Position numbers and translations under genes: made by a program | Assembly (NCBI GenBank): GCA_030536995.1 | Contig: JAUNOY010000006.1 | Coordinates: 62,001 to 126,000 of the forward strand | DNA: 64,000 nucleotides | Direction of reading: 5' to 3' | Source: Eubacteriales bacterium | Lineage (GTDB): Bacteria; Bacillota; Clostridia; Lachnospirales; Lachnospiraceae | In this document: positions 18,794 to 26,764 of the stretch, piece after piece | Position numbering within the stretch: position 1 is the stretch's first letter | Layout of the letters: every line of letters begins with the position of its first letter | Notes under the pieces: generated by a model | The model's database searches: none | Seen by the model: only the letters and a program-made list of their open reading frames with translations | What the model was told of the DNA's origin: nothing

Positions 18794-19318
18794 TTACGGA
18801 AGTTCGATGATTTTGCCTGCGTCTTTATCATAGCGACAATATTTGCCGTTTCCGGAAATAAAAGGCTGATAGGTATTGGTTTTAATATCTTTTACATATA
18901 CAATACCAGTGGCAATCATCTGCACCAGAGAAAAACGTTCACTTAAACTGGAAATCCACTCATAAGTCTTATTTTTGGAAGAATTTGCCATAAGAAGATT
19001 GTAACCGTTTTCGCATGGCTCCAGTGTGAAGTAGACTTTTTCCGCTTTGTTAGGCGCTGCAAATACCTGGCTTACAATATAGGAAGAAAAATTTTTCTCC
19101 ACAAAGGCACGAAAAGTTTTTGCATTGTAAGTAATACCGGAAACCTCGTCTGTAATCCTGTCGCCTCGATCCAGTCTTGTTTTGATGACCTTTAAGACTT
19201 CGATTGTCCAGTTGATAAAGGAAATGCTGCTGTACTCCATGCTCTCCAGCAAATGCTCGATTAGCTGTCTGGAGAGAACGCCGGAACGAACCGCTTCGTT
19301 ATATAATTCCTCGTTCAT
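18794..19318 (-). CDS. Protein of unknown function, 174 aa
   Basis: A complete minus-strand frame of 174 residues that I do not recognise. It is soluble, without signal peptide or membrane segment, and mixed alpha/beta in appearance. The N-terminal part is helical (EELYNEAVRSGVLSRQLIEHLLESMEYSS) and the C-terminus is rich in Tyr and Gly (YQPFISGNGKYCRYDKDAG). ATG 19318 has AAGGGG 9 nt upstream; TTG at 19324 is possible but too close to that site. It starts 45 bp downstream of the DauR-like regulator on the same strand, so the two are probably one transcript. A role with that regulator is an inference only. Confidence 0.75.
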   Translation of the reverse strand: MNEELYNEAVRSGVLSRQLIEHLLESMEYSSISFINWTIEVLKVIKTRLDRGDRITDEVSGITYNAKTFRAFVEKNFSSYIVSQVFAAPNKAEKVYFTLEPCENGYNLLMANSSKNKTYEWISSLSERFSLVQMIATGIVYVKDIKTNTYQPFISGNGKYCRYDKDAGKIIELP

Positions 19319-19363
19319 AATCAATACCCCTTTTTGTTTTATAAATGCTCTTTGTCTGTCAGT

Positions 19364-19999
19364 TTATTTATTAACGTCAATGTAGCTGTACAGAGTATAC
19401 TTAGAGATTCCGAAATAATTGGCTACCTTGTCTCCGGATTTGGTGATCAGGAAAGCACCGGAATCATTTAAAAACTGGATGGCTTTAACCTTGTCCTCTT
19501 TATTCATAAGGGGAACCGGCTTGCCTACCAGCGCAACAGATTCTTCAATCAGATGGTCTAAGAGGTCGTTGACACTGTGTGTAATCTCCTTAGGACGTTC
19601 CTCTCTGTTTTCCGGTGTAATCAGGGAGTGGAGCGCAGATTCTATCATTGTCAGTTTGGTGATATCATAATTGATTCCGAATACAAAGTGAAGACTTCCG
19701 TCATCGTCACGGATATAGGATGTACTGCATTTCAAAATCTTGCCGTCAGAGGTTTTCATCAGATAGCCGGGATGATCCTCTGGTTCTTTCTCTCCTTTTT
19801 TTAATCGACGGATAGCTTCGAATACAGCGTTGGATGGTCCGTCTCCCACATCACGATTGGTAACATGGCCGTTTACAATATATACAATGGAATGTTCCGG
19901 TTCCGTGGTTTTGAGATCATGAATACAAACTTCGCAGTCAGGTCCAAATTGTGCAGCCAGGTCTTTGGCAATCTGTTTCAATACAGTAAGCCGTCCCAT
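19364..19999 (-). CDS. YheO/DauR-like transcriptional regulator (PAS + HTH)
   Basis: A 211-residue regulator. Residues 1-115 form a YheO-type PAS-like domain (LAAQFGPDCEVCIHDL, the HVTNRDVGDGPSN loop, and a histidine in EDHPGYLMKT). The C-terminal 60 residues are the HTH_22 DNA-binding domain (FLITKSGDKVANYFGISKYTLYSYID). DauR controls D-arginine catabolism in Pseudomonas; relatives regulate amino acid or purine catabolism. It is divergent from the hydantoinase gene and read ahead of the unknown 174-aa gene. AAAGGAGG precedes the ATG. It probably responds to a nitrogenous metabolite and controls the flanking genes. Confidence 0.87.
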   Translation of the reverse strand: MGRLTVLKQIAKDLAAQFGPDCEVCIHDLKTTEPEHSIVYIVNGHVTNRDVGDGPSNAVFEAIRRLKKGEKEPEDHPGYLMKTSDGKILKCSTSYIRDDDGSLHFVFGINYDITKLTMIESALHSLITPENREERPKEITHSVNDLLDHLIEESVALVGKPVPLMNKEDKVKAIQFLNDSGAFLITKSGDKVANYFGISKYTLYSYIDVNK

Positions 20000-20027
20000 T
20001 GAAATACCTCCTTTATAAAAAATTATC

Positions 20028-20072
20028 GTAACTGTTCCAGCTTTTTTTCAGTTACAATTTATTCTAATTATA
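20028..20072 (-). promoter_or_regulatory. Inverted repeat and -10 upstream of DauR-like gene
   Basis: GTAACTG (20028-20034) and CAGTTAC (20049-20055) form an inverted repeat with a 14 nt spacer. On the minus strand it lies just downstream of a possible -10 TATAAT (20067-20072), so it could be an autoregulatory operator or a leader hairpin. No convincing -35 was seen. Confidence 0.42.
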
Positions 20073-20161
20073 CTATAACATAGAAAATTGAAAATAAAAA
20101 GTTTTTTTAACAAAAAAAATATGAAATACTAAAAAATAATAAGAAAAAATATCTGATAATA

Positions 20162-20190
20162 TTGAGAAAAAAGAATGAGTATGCTATATT
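20162..20190 (+). promoter_or_regulatory. Promoter of the hydantoinase gene
   Basis: TTGAGA (20162-20167), 17 nt spacer, TATATT (20185-20190) with an extended -10 TG at 20182-20183. The leader before the ATG at 20264 is about 65 nt. The rest of the divergent 264 bp intergenic region is very AT-rich. Confidence 0.68.
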
Positions 20191-20263
20191 TTTAGGTATA
20201 AAAATAAAAAGAATTGTAAATCTGCTGAATATAAATAAAAACCCAGAGAAAGGGGAAGATATT

Positions 20264-21637
20264 ATGAAATATTTGTTGAAAAATGGAACGGTAGTGTCGG
20301 CTGAGAAGGCAGAGAAGCTGGATGTACTGATTAACGGGGAAAAAATAGAAAGGGTAGGAGCAGAACTCACGGATGCGGATGCCCGGGTTCTTGATGTATC
20401 AGGAAAGTTGATTTTCCCGGGATTTATTGACGGACATACCCACTTTGACCTTGAAGTAGCGGGGACAGTTACTGCGGATGATTTCGAGACAGGTACAAGA
20501 GCTGCTCTGGCGGGAGGAACTACTACGGTGGTAGATTTTGCTTCTCAGGACAAGGGAGGACATACTTTGAAAGAGGGACTGGAAAAGTGGCATAAAAAAG
20601 CCGACGGCAAATGCTCCTGCGACTATTCTTTCCATATGTCTATTGTAGAATGGAATGAAGAAACGGAACGGGAGATTCCGGATATGATTAAAGAAGGAAT
20701 TACAAGCTTCAAGCTTTATATGACCTATCCTGCCATGATTGTAGACGACTGCGATTTGTACAAAATTATAAAAAAATTAAAGGAATATGATTGTTTCGCC
20801 GGAGTTCACTGTGAAAATGCCGGAGTCATTGATGCGAAAATTGAGGAGGCAAAGGAAGCGGGACGTTTCGGACCGGAAAATCACCCGCTTGTGCGTCCGG
20901 ATACAATGGAAGCGGAGGCGGTTCACAGGCTTCTTGCCATTGCGAAGGAGGCAGACGCTCCTGTTATGGTTGTGCATCTTACAAACAAAAAGGCTTATGA
21001 AGAAATCTGTCGGGCGAGAGCAAACGGGCAGAAGGTGTATGCAGAAACCTGTCCGCAGTATCTTCTTTTGGAAGACAGCGTTTATTCCAGACCTGATTTT
21101 GAAGGGGCGAAATTTGTGTGCGCGCCTCCGATCAGAAAAAAAGAAGACCAGGACTGCCTTTGGGACGCTCTGGCAAAAGGACAGATTCAGACAGTTGCCA
21201 CAGATCAGTGCAGCTTTACTATGGAGCAAAAACGTCTTGGAGCAAAAGATTTCACAAAGATTCCGGGCGGGCTTCCCGGAGTGCAGACAAGAGGAACTCT
21301 GCTTTATACCTACGGAGTAAGGGAAGGCAGAATTACTCTGGAAAAAATGTGTGAACTGTTAAGTGAAAATCCGGCGAAGCTTTACGGTGTTTATCCTAGG
21401 AAAGGTGTGATTGCAGAAGGCAGTGATGCAGACATTGTTATATTTGATCCGGAAAAAGAAAGTGTGATTTCTGCGAAGACGCATGCCTATAATACTGATA
21501 ATAATCCTTTTGAAGGTTTTGCGCTTCACGGAGATATTGATAAGGTTTTTCTTCGCGGAACTCTTGCAGTGGAAGAGGGGAAAGTAATAAAAGAAAAACA
21601 GGGCAAATACATTTACAGAGGTAAAAAACAGATTTAA
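20264..21637 (+). CDS. hydA: Dihydropyrimidinase / D-hydantoinase
   Basis: A 457-residue amidohydrolase of the cyclic-amidase branch. Metal ligands appear as GFIDGHTHFDLE (HxH near residue 59-61), the carboxylated lysine in SFKLYMTYP (Lys150), GVHCENAGVI and VVHLTN histidines, and the aspartate in ATDQCSF. It opens dihydropyrimidines or 5-substituted hydantoins to N-carbamoyl amino acids. ATG 20264 has an AAAGGGG ribosome binding site; an upstream open frame to 20162 overlaps the promoter and is not used. It is monocistronic and divergent from the DauR-like gene. Phenylhydantoinase-type activity is equally compatible; substrate not decidable. Confidence 0.92.
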   Translation: MKYLLKNGTVVSAEKAEKLDVLINGEKIERVGAELTDADARVLDVSGKLIFPGFIDGHTHFDLEVAGTVTADDFETGTRAALAGGTTTVVDFASQDKGGHTLKEGLEKWHKKADGKCSCDYSFHMSIVEWNEETEREIPDMIKEGITSFKLYMTYPAMIVDDCDLYKIIKKLKEYDCFAGVHCENAGVIDAKIEEAKEAGRFGPENHPLVRPDTMEAEAVHRLLAIAKEADAPVMVVHLTNKKAYEEICRARANGQKVYAETCPQYLLLEDSVYSRPDFEGAKFVCAPPIRKKEDQDCLWDALAKGQIQTVATDQCSFTMEQKRLGAKDFTKIPGGLPGVQTRGTLLYTYGVREGRITLEKMCELLSENPAKLYGVYPRKGVIAEGSDADIVIFDPEKESVISAKTHAYNTDNNPFEGFALHGDIDKVFLRGTLAVEEGKVIKEKQGKYIYRGKKQI

Positions 21638-21642
21638 AGAAA

Positions 21643-21668
21643 CCCCCGGCTGATAACCGGGGATTTTT
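21643..21668. terminator. Terminator between hydA and the symporter gene
   Basis: CCCCGG (21644-21649), loop CTGATAA, CCGGGG (21657-21662), then ATTTTT. It lies in the 31 bp between convergent stops. Confidence 0.82.
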
Positions 21669-22889
21669 CTATAAATCGATGCTGATATTCTGTTCGGCAA
21701 TGTGGTGTTTCTTTGCGTATCCTGTAAGGATTAAAGTAAGCGCGCCGTCGCCGGTTACGTTACATGCAGTGCCGAAGCTGTCCTGAAGGGCAAAGATGGT
21801 AAGCATCAGAGCGGTTCCGGTCTCATCGAAGCCGAGAACACCTGTGATGATACCAAGGGAAGCCATAACTGTTCCGCCCGGAACGCCGGGAGCGCCGATT
21901 GCGAAAACTCCGAGAAGAGCGCAGAAGAGAATCATAGTTCCCACTGACGGAACAGAGCCGTAGAGGATTTTGGAAATAGTCATACAGAAGAAAACCTCAG
22001 TAAGAACAGAACCGCAAAGGTGGATATTGGCAAACAGCGGGATTCCGAAAGAGATGATATCCTTTCGGAGCGGTCTGGAATTATTGGCGCATTTCAGCGC
22101 AACAGCAAGGGTAGCTGCAGAGGACATAGTACCTACTGCAGTGAGGTAAGCCGGACCGTAATTTTTTATAACCTCCATAGGGTTGTCTTTTGCATACATA
22201 CCTGCAAGCAGATAGAGGAGCGCCATCCAGATATAGTGTCCGATGAGTACGATTACGATTACCTGCAAAAATACAGGAAGCTGTTTCGTAATGGAGCCCT
22301 CATATGCAAGACCGCAGAAAGTAAGGGCAATAAAGACCGGAAGAATCGGGATGATGACTTTTGCAACCAGAGAAAGGACGATTTTTTGGAATTCGTCCAG
22401 TAAGCCTGTAATCAGCTTAGCCTTGTTCCAGGTTGCCGCAAGACCAAGCATTACGGAAAATACGAGGGCGCTCATAACAGGCATGATCTGTGGGATTGCA
22501 AGTTCAAAAACAATCGGAGGCAGAGATTTGAGACCTTCCACATCGGTTACAATGGAAAGGTGAGGAATCAGTGCGTAACCTGCTGCGGAGGAAAATAAAG
22601 CTGCTCCCAGTGAGGATGCATAGGCGATTACAATGGCAACGCCGAGCATACGGGAAGCATTGTTTCCCAGCTTTGTGATGGATGGGGCAATAAAGCCGAT
22701 GATAATAAGTGGCACACAAAAGCTAATGAGCTGATTGAGAATATATTTCAGGGTGACAACTACATTGAGAATGCCCATTGTGATACCTGAATCATCTGTG
22801 CTGCTGAATATCAGTCCGAAAATAATACCAAGAACTACTCCAACCAGAAGTTTAAATGGCAGACTGTGTAAAAAACTGTTTTTCTTCAT
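21669..22889 (-). CDS. Dicarboxylate/amino acid:cation symporter (DAACS, SstT-like)
   Basis: A 406-residue sodium-coupled symporter of the SDF family. It has eight or so membrane segments plus the re-entrant loops: MSSAATLAVALKCANN corresponds to the serine-rich HP1 loop, and TACNVTGDGALTLILTGY to the conserved TM8 motif where the aspartate contacts the amino group. SstT-like members carry serine and threonine; others carry cystine, glutamate or aspartate. It is 65 bp downstream of the cysteine desulfidase gene on the same strand, with GGGAGG upstream of the ATG, which points to uptake of cysteine, cystine or serine as substrate of that enzyme. Confidence 0.87.
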   Translation of the reverse strand: MKKNSFLHSLPFKLLVGVVLGIIFGLIFSSTDDSGITMGILNVVVTLKYILNQLISFCVPLIIIGFIAPSITKLGNNASRMLGVAIVIAYASSLGAALFSSAAGYALIPHLSIVTDVEGLKSLPPIVFELAIPQIMPVMSALVFSVMLGLAATWNKAKLITGLLDEFQKIVLSLVAKVIIPILPVFIALTFCGLAYEGSITKQLPVFLQVIVIVLIGHYIWMALLYLLAGMYAKDNPMEVIKNYGPAYLTAVGTMSSAATLAVALKCANNSRPLRKDIISFGIPLFANIHLCGSVLTEVFFCMTISKILYGSVPSVGTMILFCALLGVFAIGAPGVPGGTVMASLGIITGVLGFDETGTALMLTIFALQDSFGTACNVTGDGALTLILTGYAKKHHIAEQNISIDL

Positions 22890-22954
22890 GAGAAAAATCC
22901 TCCCTGTAAAGGTAAAAGTGTGATTAAAAAAGAGTTATAAAAGGCTGCGCAGAA

Positions 22955-24247
22955 TCAGCACTCAACATCTACATTTACACGGTCGATCATGACGTTTAAG
23001 ATTTCCGTATCTGTAGAACGCATTCCCACACGGCCAATATATCCCATGCTTTTGATAGTTTCCTCCACATCGCCTTTAATGATACCTTCACCCGGAAGAA
23101 AGCTCTTATTCTGAATGCTCAGATGGAATGCCATTAATGCAGCGTCTACGGAAGAAGCAATTTTTGCAGCGCAGGACGGTTTGGCTCCGTCACAGACAAT
23201 ACCGCCGATGTTGCCCAGAGTATTGATGATGGTCAGGGAAACCTGCTGATAGCTTCCACCGTACATATAGGTGATACCGGCTCCCGCACCGCAGGCTGCG
23301 CTTACTGCGCCGCAGTAGGCGGAAAGGCTTCCGATATAAAATTTCTGATGGATGGCAATGAGATTGCTGACAACCAGAGAGCGATACATTTTGTCTCTGG
23401 AAACCTCCCATTCTTCTGCATAAGCGATGACAGGGAGAGAAACAGTCATACCCTGATTTCCGCTTCCGGAATTGATAACAACAGGCATGGAGCAGCCGCC
23501 CATACGCGCATCGCTTCCGGCTGCAGCTCTTGCGCAGGCGCGGGTAGTCACACCCTTGCCCCATACGTGCATGAGTGTCTTTCCAATCTGGGCGCCGTAG
23601 TTATTATCCAGACCTTCCTGGGCAATGGCAGAGTTCATTTTTACCTGACGGCCGATGACTTCTTCAATGTCCTCGAATCGAACCTCATTGGCAAATTCCA
23701 GAATGTCCTTAACAGTGAGCAGGGATTTGTCAATACCTGCGTCTTCGGCTTCCGCTTCAACCGGAAGATCAAGAAGAACCTGTCCGTCTTTTACGATTTT
23801 TGTAATGTTGGTGTGATGATTAATGATTGTTACTTCTGCAAAATGTTCATCTTTCACTACTCTTGCAGTGATATAAAGGTTTGCCACCCCTTCTACAAGG
23901 GAGCAGGAACATATTTTTCGGGCTAAAAGCTCTTTTGTGCGCGTAATATGGGCAGGGGTGATACCCTCCAGAACTTCCAGCGCTTTGTCCGCATTGCCGC
24001 CCACTGCGCCAAGGATAGCTGCAACATCAATTCCCTTCATACCGCCGGAATTAGGTACAGTTACGCCTTTTACATTTTTGATGATGTTGCCGCTGCAGTT
24101 CATCTCGATGGTATCCGGAAATTCACCCAGAACCTGTACAGCTTTGGCTGAAGCATAGGCGATTGCGATGGGTTCCGTACAGCCAAGTGCAGGAACCAGT
24201 TCATGTTTTAGAATGTTCAGATAGTTTGCATAAAGTGCAGAATCCAA
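22955..24247 (-). CDS. cyuA: L-cysteine desulfidase, UPF0597 family
   Basis: A 430-residue member of the UPF0597/serine dehydratase-alpha-like family. Conserved cysteine segments that ligate a [4Fe-4S] cluster are ALGCTEPIAIAYASAKA near the N-terminus, then LSAYCGAVSAACGAGAG and GIVCDGAKPSCAAKIASS near the C-terminus; GSGNQGMTVSLPVIAY is the central substrate loop. Characterised relatives (archaeal CDS, E. coli CyuA) convert cysteine to pyruvate, ammonia and sulfide. Translation starts at TTG with GAGAGGAG upstream. A strong promoter precedes it and the DAACS symporter follows, making a small uptake-and-degradation operon. Serine deamination is an alternative. Confidence 0.9.
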   Translation of the reverse strand: MDSALYANYLNILKHELVPALGCTEPIAIAYASAKAVQVLGEFPDTIEMNCSGNIIKNVKGVTVPNSGGMKGIDVAAILGAVGGNADKALEVLEGITPAHITRTKELLARKICSCSLVEGVANLYITARVVKDEHFAEVTIINHHTNITKIVKDGQVLLDLPVEAEAEDAGIDKSLLTVKDILEFANEVRFEDIEEVIGRQVKMNSAIAQEGLDNNYGAQIGKTLMHVWGKGVTTRACARAAAGSDARMGGCSMPVVINSGSGNQGMTVSLPVIAYAEEWEVSRDKMYRSLVVSNLIAIHQKFYIGSLSAYCGAVSAACGAGAGITYMYGGSYQQVSLTIINTLGNIGGIVCDGAKPSCAAKIASSVDAALMAFHLSIQNKSFLPGEGIIKGDVEETIKSMGYIGRVGMRSTDTEILNVMIDRVNVDVEC

Positions 24248-24297
24248 CTTTTTTCTCCTCTCTCTTTTGTTCTGGCAGAAAAAACGCCTTTCTAAAC

Positions 24298-24326
24298 ATT
24301 ATATTATATAAGACAGCGAAAATCAA
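24298..24326 (-). promoter_or_regulatory. Promoter of cyuA-symporter operon
   Basis: On the minus strand TTGATT (complement of 24321-24326), 17 nt spacer, TATAAT (complement of 24298-24303). Confidence 0.78.
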
Positions 24327-24376
24327 TTAATAAACAAAGACAGGGGGCGAGGACAAAAGAAGTTGTTACAAAAAAC

Positions 24377-24405
24377 TTGCCAAAATAAGAAAAATCGTGT
24401 ATATT
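24377..24405 (+). promoter_or_regulatory. Promoter of SH3 lipoprotein gene
   Basis: TTGCCA (24377-24382), 17 nt spacer, TATATT (24400-24405), giving a leader of about 110 nt before the ATG at 24522. Confidence 0.68.
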
Positions 24406-24521
24406 AAAGTTAATTATAAATAACACGAAGCATTGGGAGAGTGGCATATTGTTGTGAGGAAAGTAAGCATTGACGGATGCCCGGAGTAAGAGAAATGCTT
24501 TTATCAAGGAGGAAATGATTT

Positions 24522-24944
24522 ATGAAGAAACTTATAGTACCGGTTCTTCTGCTGGGACTGATTCTTGGTATATCAGGATGTGGATTTGATCCTGCAATTG
24601 ATTCCACAGTACAGATTATGAAAGTAACACCTACCCCGGAGCCGGTGGCAACGCCTACGCCGGAAGCGGCTGCAACACCTACCCCGGAACCTACCCCGGT
24701 TCCTGAAGTAGTTACAGAGCAGACCCCGAGCGGTATTAAAATAGAGGTAAAAGCAGGAACCTACACCACAACTGCAGATGTGAATCTCCGTGCAGATGCA
24801 AGTGCGGAAGCGCAGCAGGTAAGCAGTGCGGCAGCAGGAACACAACTCACCGGTACAGGTGTATGTGAGAATGGCTGGGTACGCGTAGAGTATGAAGGAC
24901 AGGTTTGTTATGTAAGCGGTGACTTTGTAACAGCTGCACAGTAA
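24522..24944 (+). CDS. SH3-domain lipoprotein
   Basis: A 140-residue predicted lipoprotein. The lipobox LGISGC ends at Cys20, followed by a low-complexity Pro/Thr/Glu linker (repeats of TPTPEP, residues 35-67) that could span the cell wall. The C-terminal 65 residues are a bacterial SH3 domain (SH3_3): ADVNLRADASAEAQQVSSAAAG and NGWVRVEYEGQVCYVSGDFV. Such domains bind peptidoglycan or peptides. It is monocistronic, with its own promoter, AAGGAGG ribosome binding site and terminator. Confidence 0.88.
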   Translation: MKKLIVPVLLLGLILGISGCGFDPAIDSTVQIMKVTPTPEPVATPTPEAAATPTPEPTPVPEVVTEQTPSGIKIEVKAGTYTTTADVNLRADASAEAQQVSSAAAGTQLTGTGVCENGWVRVEYEGQVCYVSGDFVTAAQ

Positions 24945-24958
24945 AGAGAAAGAAAAGA

Positions 24959-24988
24959 GGTCATGACAGTTTTTGTCATGACCTTTTT
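24959..24988 (+). terminator. Terminator after SH3 lipoprotein gene
   Basis: GGTCATGACA (24959-24968), loop GTTTT, TGTCATGACC (24974-24983), then TTTTT. A small GC hairpin (GCGCC-TTGC-GGCGC, near 24999-25012) lies between it and the convergent luxS stop. Confidence 0.9.
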
Positions 24989-25021
24989 GTGTGTGGTGCG
25001 CCTTGCGGCGCAGGTAAAAAT

Positions 25022-25501
25022 TTATTCCGGATAAACAAGTCTGTCCGGTTTGATGTCGTAAAGGATTTCATCCAGGAATTTCTTCGCCAGATATTTTGCC
25101 ATTGGGAGATTCATATCAAGGTAATTTCCGCAGTCCTTTGCAGAAGCGCCCGGAACCTCTCCTTCGAAATCACGGATAAACTCAAAGGTTTCTGTCATGA
25201 GAGGCACGATGTCCTCTGAAGTATAGTCTCCCATGAGAAGGAGATAGTTGCCTGTGCGGCATCCCATAGGACCCCAGTAGAGCATTTTGGCGCCAAACTC
25301 CTTATGGTTGCGCAGGAAGGTAGCTGCCAGATGTTCGATTGTGTGAAGTTCTGCTGTGTTCATAACAGGCTCTTCGTTGGGTGAGGTCATGCGGATATCA
25401 AAAGTTGTGATGACAGTGTCGCCCGCATTGTCTTTGCGGGATACGTAAATACCCGGCTGCAGTTTAATATGGTCAATGGTAAAGCTTGTAATTTTTTCCA
25501 T
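25022..25501 (-). CDS. luxS: S-ribosylhomocysteine lyase (autoinducer-2 synthesis)
   Basis: A 159-residue LuxS. The iron/zinc ligands are in AELHTIEHLAATFLR (His53, His57) and KDCGNY (Cys124); the catalytic cysteine is in GPMGCRTGNY (Cys81). It cleaves S-ribosylhomocysteine to homocysteine and DPD, the AI-2 precursor, as part of the activated methyl cycle. No pfs or met genes are adjacent. It is divergent from trpS, and the two promoters have abutting -35 boxes. The leader mRNA contains a GC-rich hairpin. Confidence 0.96.
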   Translation of the reverse strand: MEKITSFTIDHIKLQPGIYVSRKDNAGDTVITTFDIRMTSPNEEPVMNTAELHTIEHLAATFLRNHKEFGAKMLYWGPMGCRTGNYLLLMGDYTSEDIVPLMTETFEFIRDFEGEVPGASAKDCGNYLDMNLPMAKYLAKKFLDEILYDIKPDRLVYPE

Positions 25502-25541
25502 GAAGGGATTCCTCGCTTTCGTTTCCTTTGCTGTTTTTGGC

Positions 25542-25569
25542 CGGCTGCTGTAAGCAGAACTGCCGGCAA
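25542..25569 (-). promoter_or_regulatory. GC-rich hairpin in luxS leader
   Basis: GCCGGC (25542-25547) pairs with GCCGGC (25564-25569), with an inner CTGCT/AGCAG stem. It lies between the luxS promoter and its start codon; no T-run follows in the luxS direction, so it is not a simple terminator. It may stabilise the leader. Confidence 0.45.
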
Positions 25570-25573
25570 CATT

Positions 25574-25602
25574 ATTTTAGCATGGAAAGAGGGAAACTGC
25601 AA
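25574..25602 (-). promoter_or_regulatory. Promoter of luxS
   Basis: On the minus strand TTGCAG (complement of 25597-25602), 17 nt spacer, extended -10 TGCTAAAAT (TAAAAT at the complement of 25574-25579). Confidence 0.68.
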
Positions 25603-25631
25603 TTGACTTTAGCAAAATAGAATGATAGACT
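25603..25631 (+). promoter_or_regulatory. Probable promoter of trpS
   Basis: TTGACT (25603-25608), 17 nt spacer, TAGACT (25626-25631). The leader is about 25 nt, so there is no T-box element. The -35 abuts the luxS -35. Confidence 0.5.
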
Positions 25632-25661
25632 ATAAGTTAACTTTTATTGGAGGATAAGACA

Positions 25662-26666
25662 ATGATAGACGGAAAAAAAGTATTATTCAGCGGTATGCAG
25701 GCTACCGGAAACCTGACTCTTGGAAATTATCTTGGAGCGCTCAAGAACTGGGTGACTTTAAGTGATGAATATGAATGTTTTTACAGTGTTGTAGATATGC
25801 ACTCTATCACAGTGCGCCAGAATCCGGCAGAGCTTCGCAAGCGCGCCAGAAATCTTCTGACCTTATATATTGCAGCAGGGCTTGACCCGAAGAAGAACTG
25901 CATCTATTATCAGTCACATGTATCAGGACATGCAGAGCTTGCATGGATTTTAAACTGCTTCACTTACATGGGTGAACTGAATCGTATGACACAGTTCAAG
26001 GATAAGGCTGCGAAACATGCGGATAACATCAATGCAGGTCTTTTTACCTATCCTGTGCTTATGGCGGCTGATATCCTTCTTTATCAGGCGGATGTAGTTC
26101 CTGTGGGCATTGACCAGATGCAGCATCTGGAACTTACAAGAAATATTGCAGAGCGTTTCAACAATATTTACGGAGATGTATTTACAGTGCCGGAAGCCTA
26201 TATCGGCAAGGTTGGGGCAAAGATTATGAGTCTTCAGGATCCGGTCAGAAAAATGTCCAAGTCCGATGAGAATCTGAATGGAAGTATTTATCTTATGGAT
26301 GATCCGGATACGATTATGCGTAAATGTAAACGCGCAGTGACAGACTCCGAAGGCTGTATCCGTTACAGCGATGAACAGCCGGGAGTTAAGAACCTTCTGG
26401 ATATCTACTGTGCATGTACAGGAAAGACACCGGATGAGGCAGTAAGAGAATTTGACGGAAAGGGCTACGGCGAACTGAAGCCGGCAGTAGGGGAAGCGGT
26501 TGTAAGCGTTCTCAAGCCTCTTCAGGATGAATTTGAAAGACTGTCCAAGGACAAAGCGTACATTGATTCTATTATTAAAGAAAATGCAGAAAAAGCAAAT
26601 TATTATGCAACAAAGACACTTCGCAAAGTACAGCGTAAGGTTGGATTCCCGGACAGAATCAGATAA
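25662..26666 (+). CDS. trpS: Tryptophanyl-tRNA synthetase
   Basis: A 334-residue class Ic aminoacyl-tRNA synthetase that charges tRNA-Trp. The HIGH-type signature is QATGNLTLGNYLGALKNW and the KMSKS loop is VRKMSKSDENLNGS; DQMQHLELTRNIAERFN is the conserved tryptophan-site region. ATG 25662 has GGAGGA upstream; an in-frame TTG at 25647 has none. It stands alone, divergent from luxS and followed by a separate promoter for the cyclophilin gene. Confidence 0.96.
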   Translation: MIDGKKVLFSGMQATGNLTLGNYLGALKNWVTLSDEYECFYSVVDMHSITVRQNPAELRKRARNLLTLYIAAGLDPKKNCIYYQSHVSGHAELAWILNCFTYMGELNRMTQFKDKAAKHADNINAGLFTYPVLMAADILLYQADVVPVGIDQMQHLELTRNIAERFNNIYGDVFTVPEAYIGKVGAKIMSLQDPVRKMSKSDENLNGSIYLMDDPDTIMRKCKRAVTDSEGCIRYSDEQPGVKNLLDIYCACTGKTPDEAVREFDGKGYGELKPAVGEAVVSVLKPLQDEFERLSKDKAYIDSIIKENAEKANYYATKTLRKVQRKVGFPDRIR

Positions 26667-26698
26667 GAGGGAAGAATCTGAACTTTTTGTGAAAAGAA

Positions 26699-26726
26699 TT
26701 GAATTTTTATGTGGAGAAGATATAAT
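26699..26726 (+). promoter_or_regulatory. Promoter of cyclophilin lipoprotein gene
   Basis: TTGAAT (26699-26704), 16 nt spacer, TATAAT (26721-26726); the leader is about 32 nt. Confidence 0.7.
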
Positions 26727-26764
26727 TATCCCGTAAAATAAAAAATTGTTTTTGGAGGCATGAA

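Noticed and set aside
21669-22403. Plus-strand frames within the symporter gene
   Set aside because: They are antisense shadows of a conserved membrane protein without start signals.
25609-25661. T-box ahead of trpS
   Set aside because: The leader is about 25 nt, far too short.
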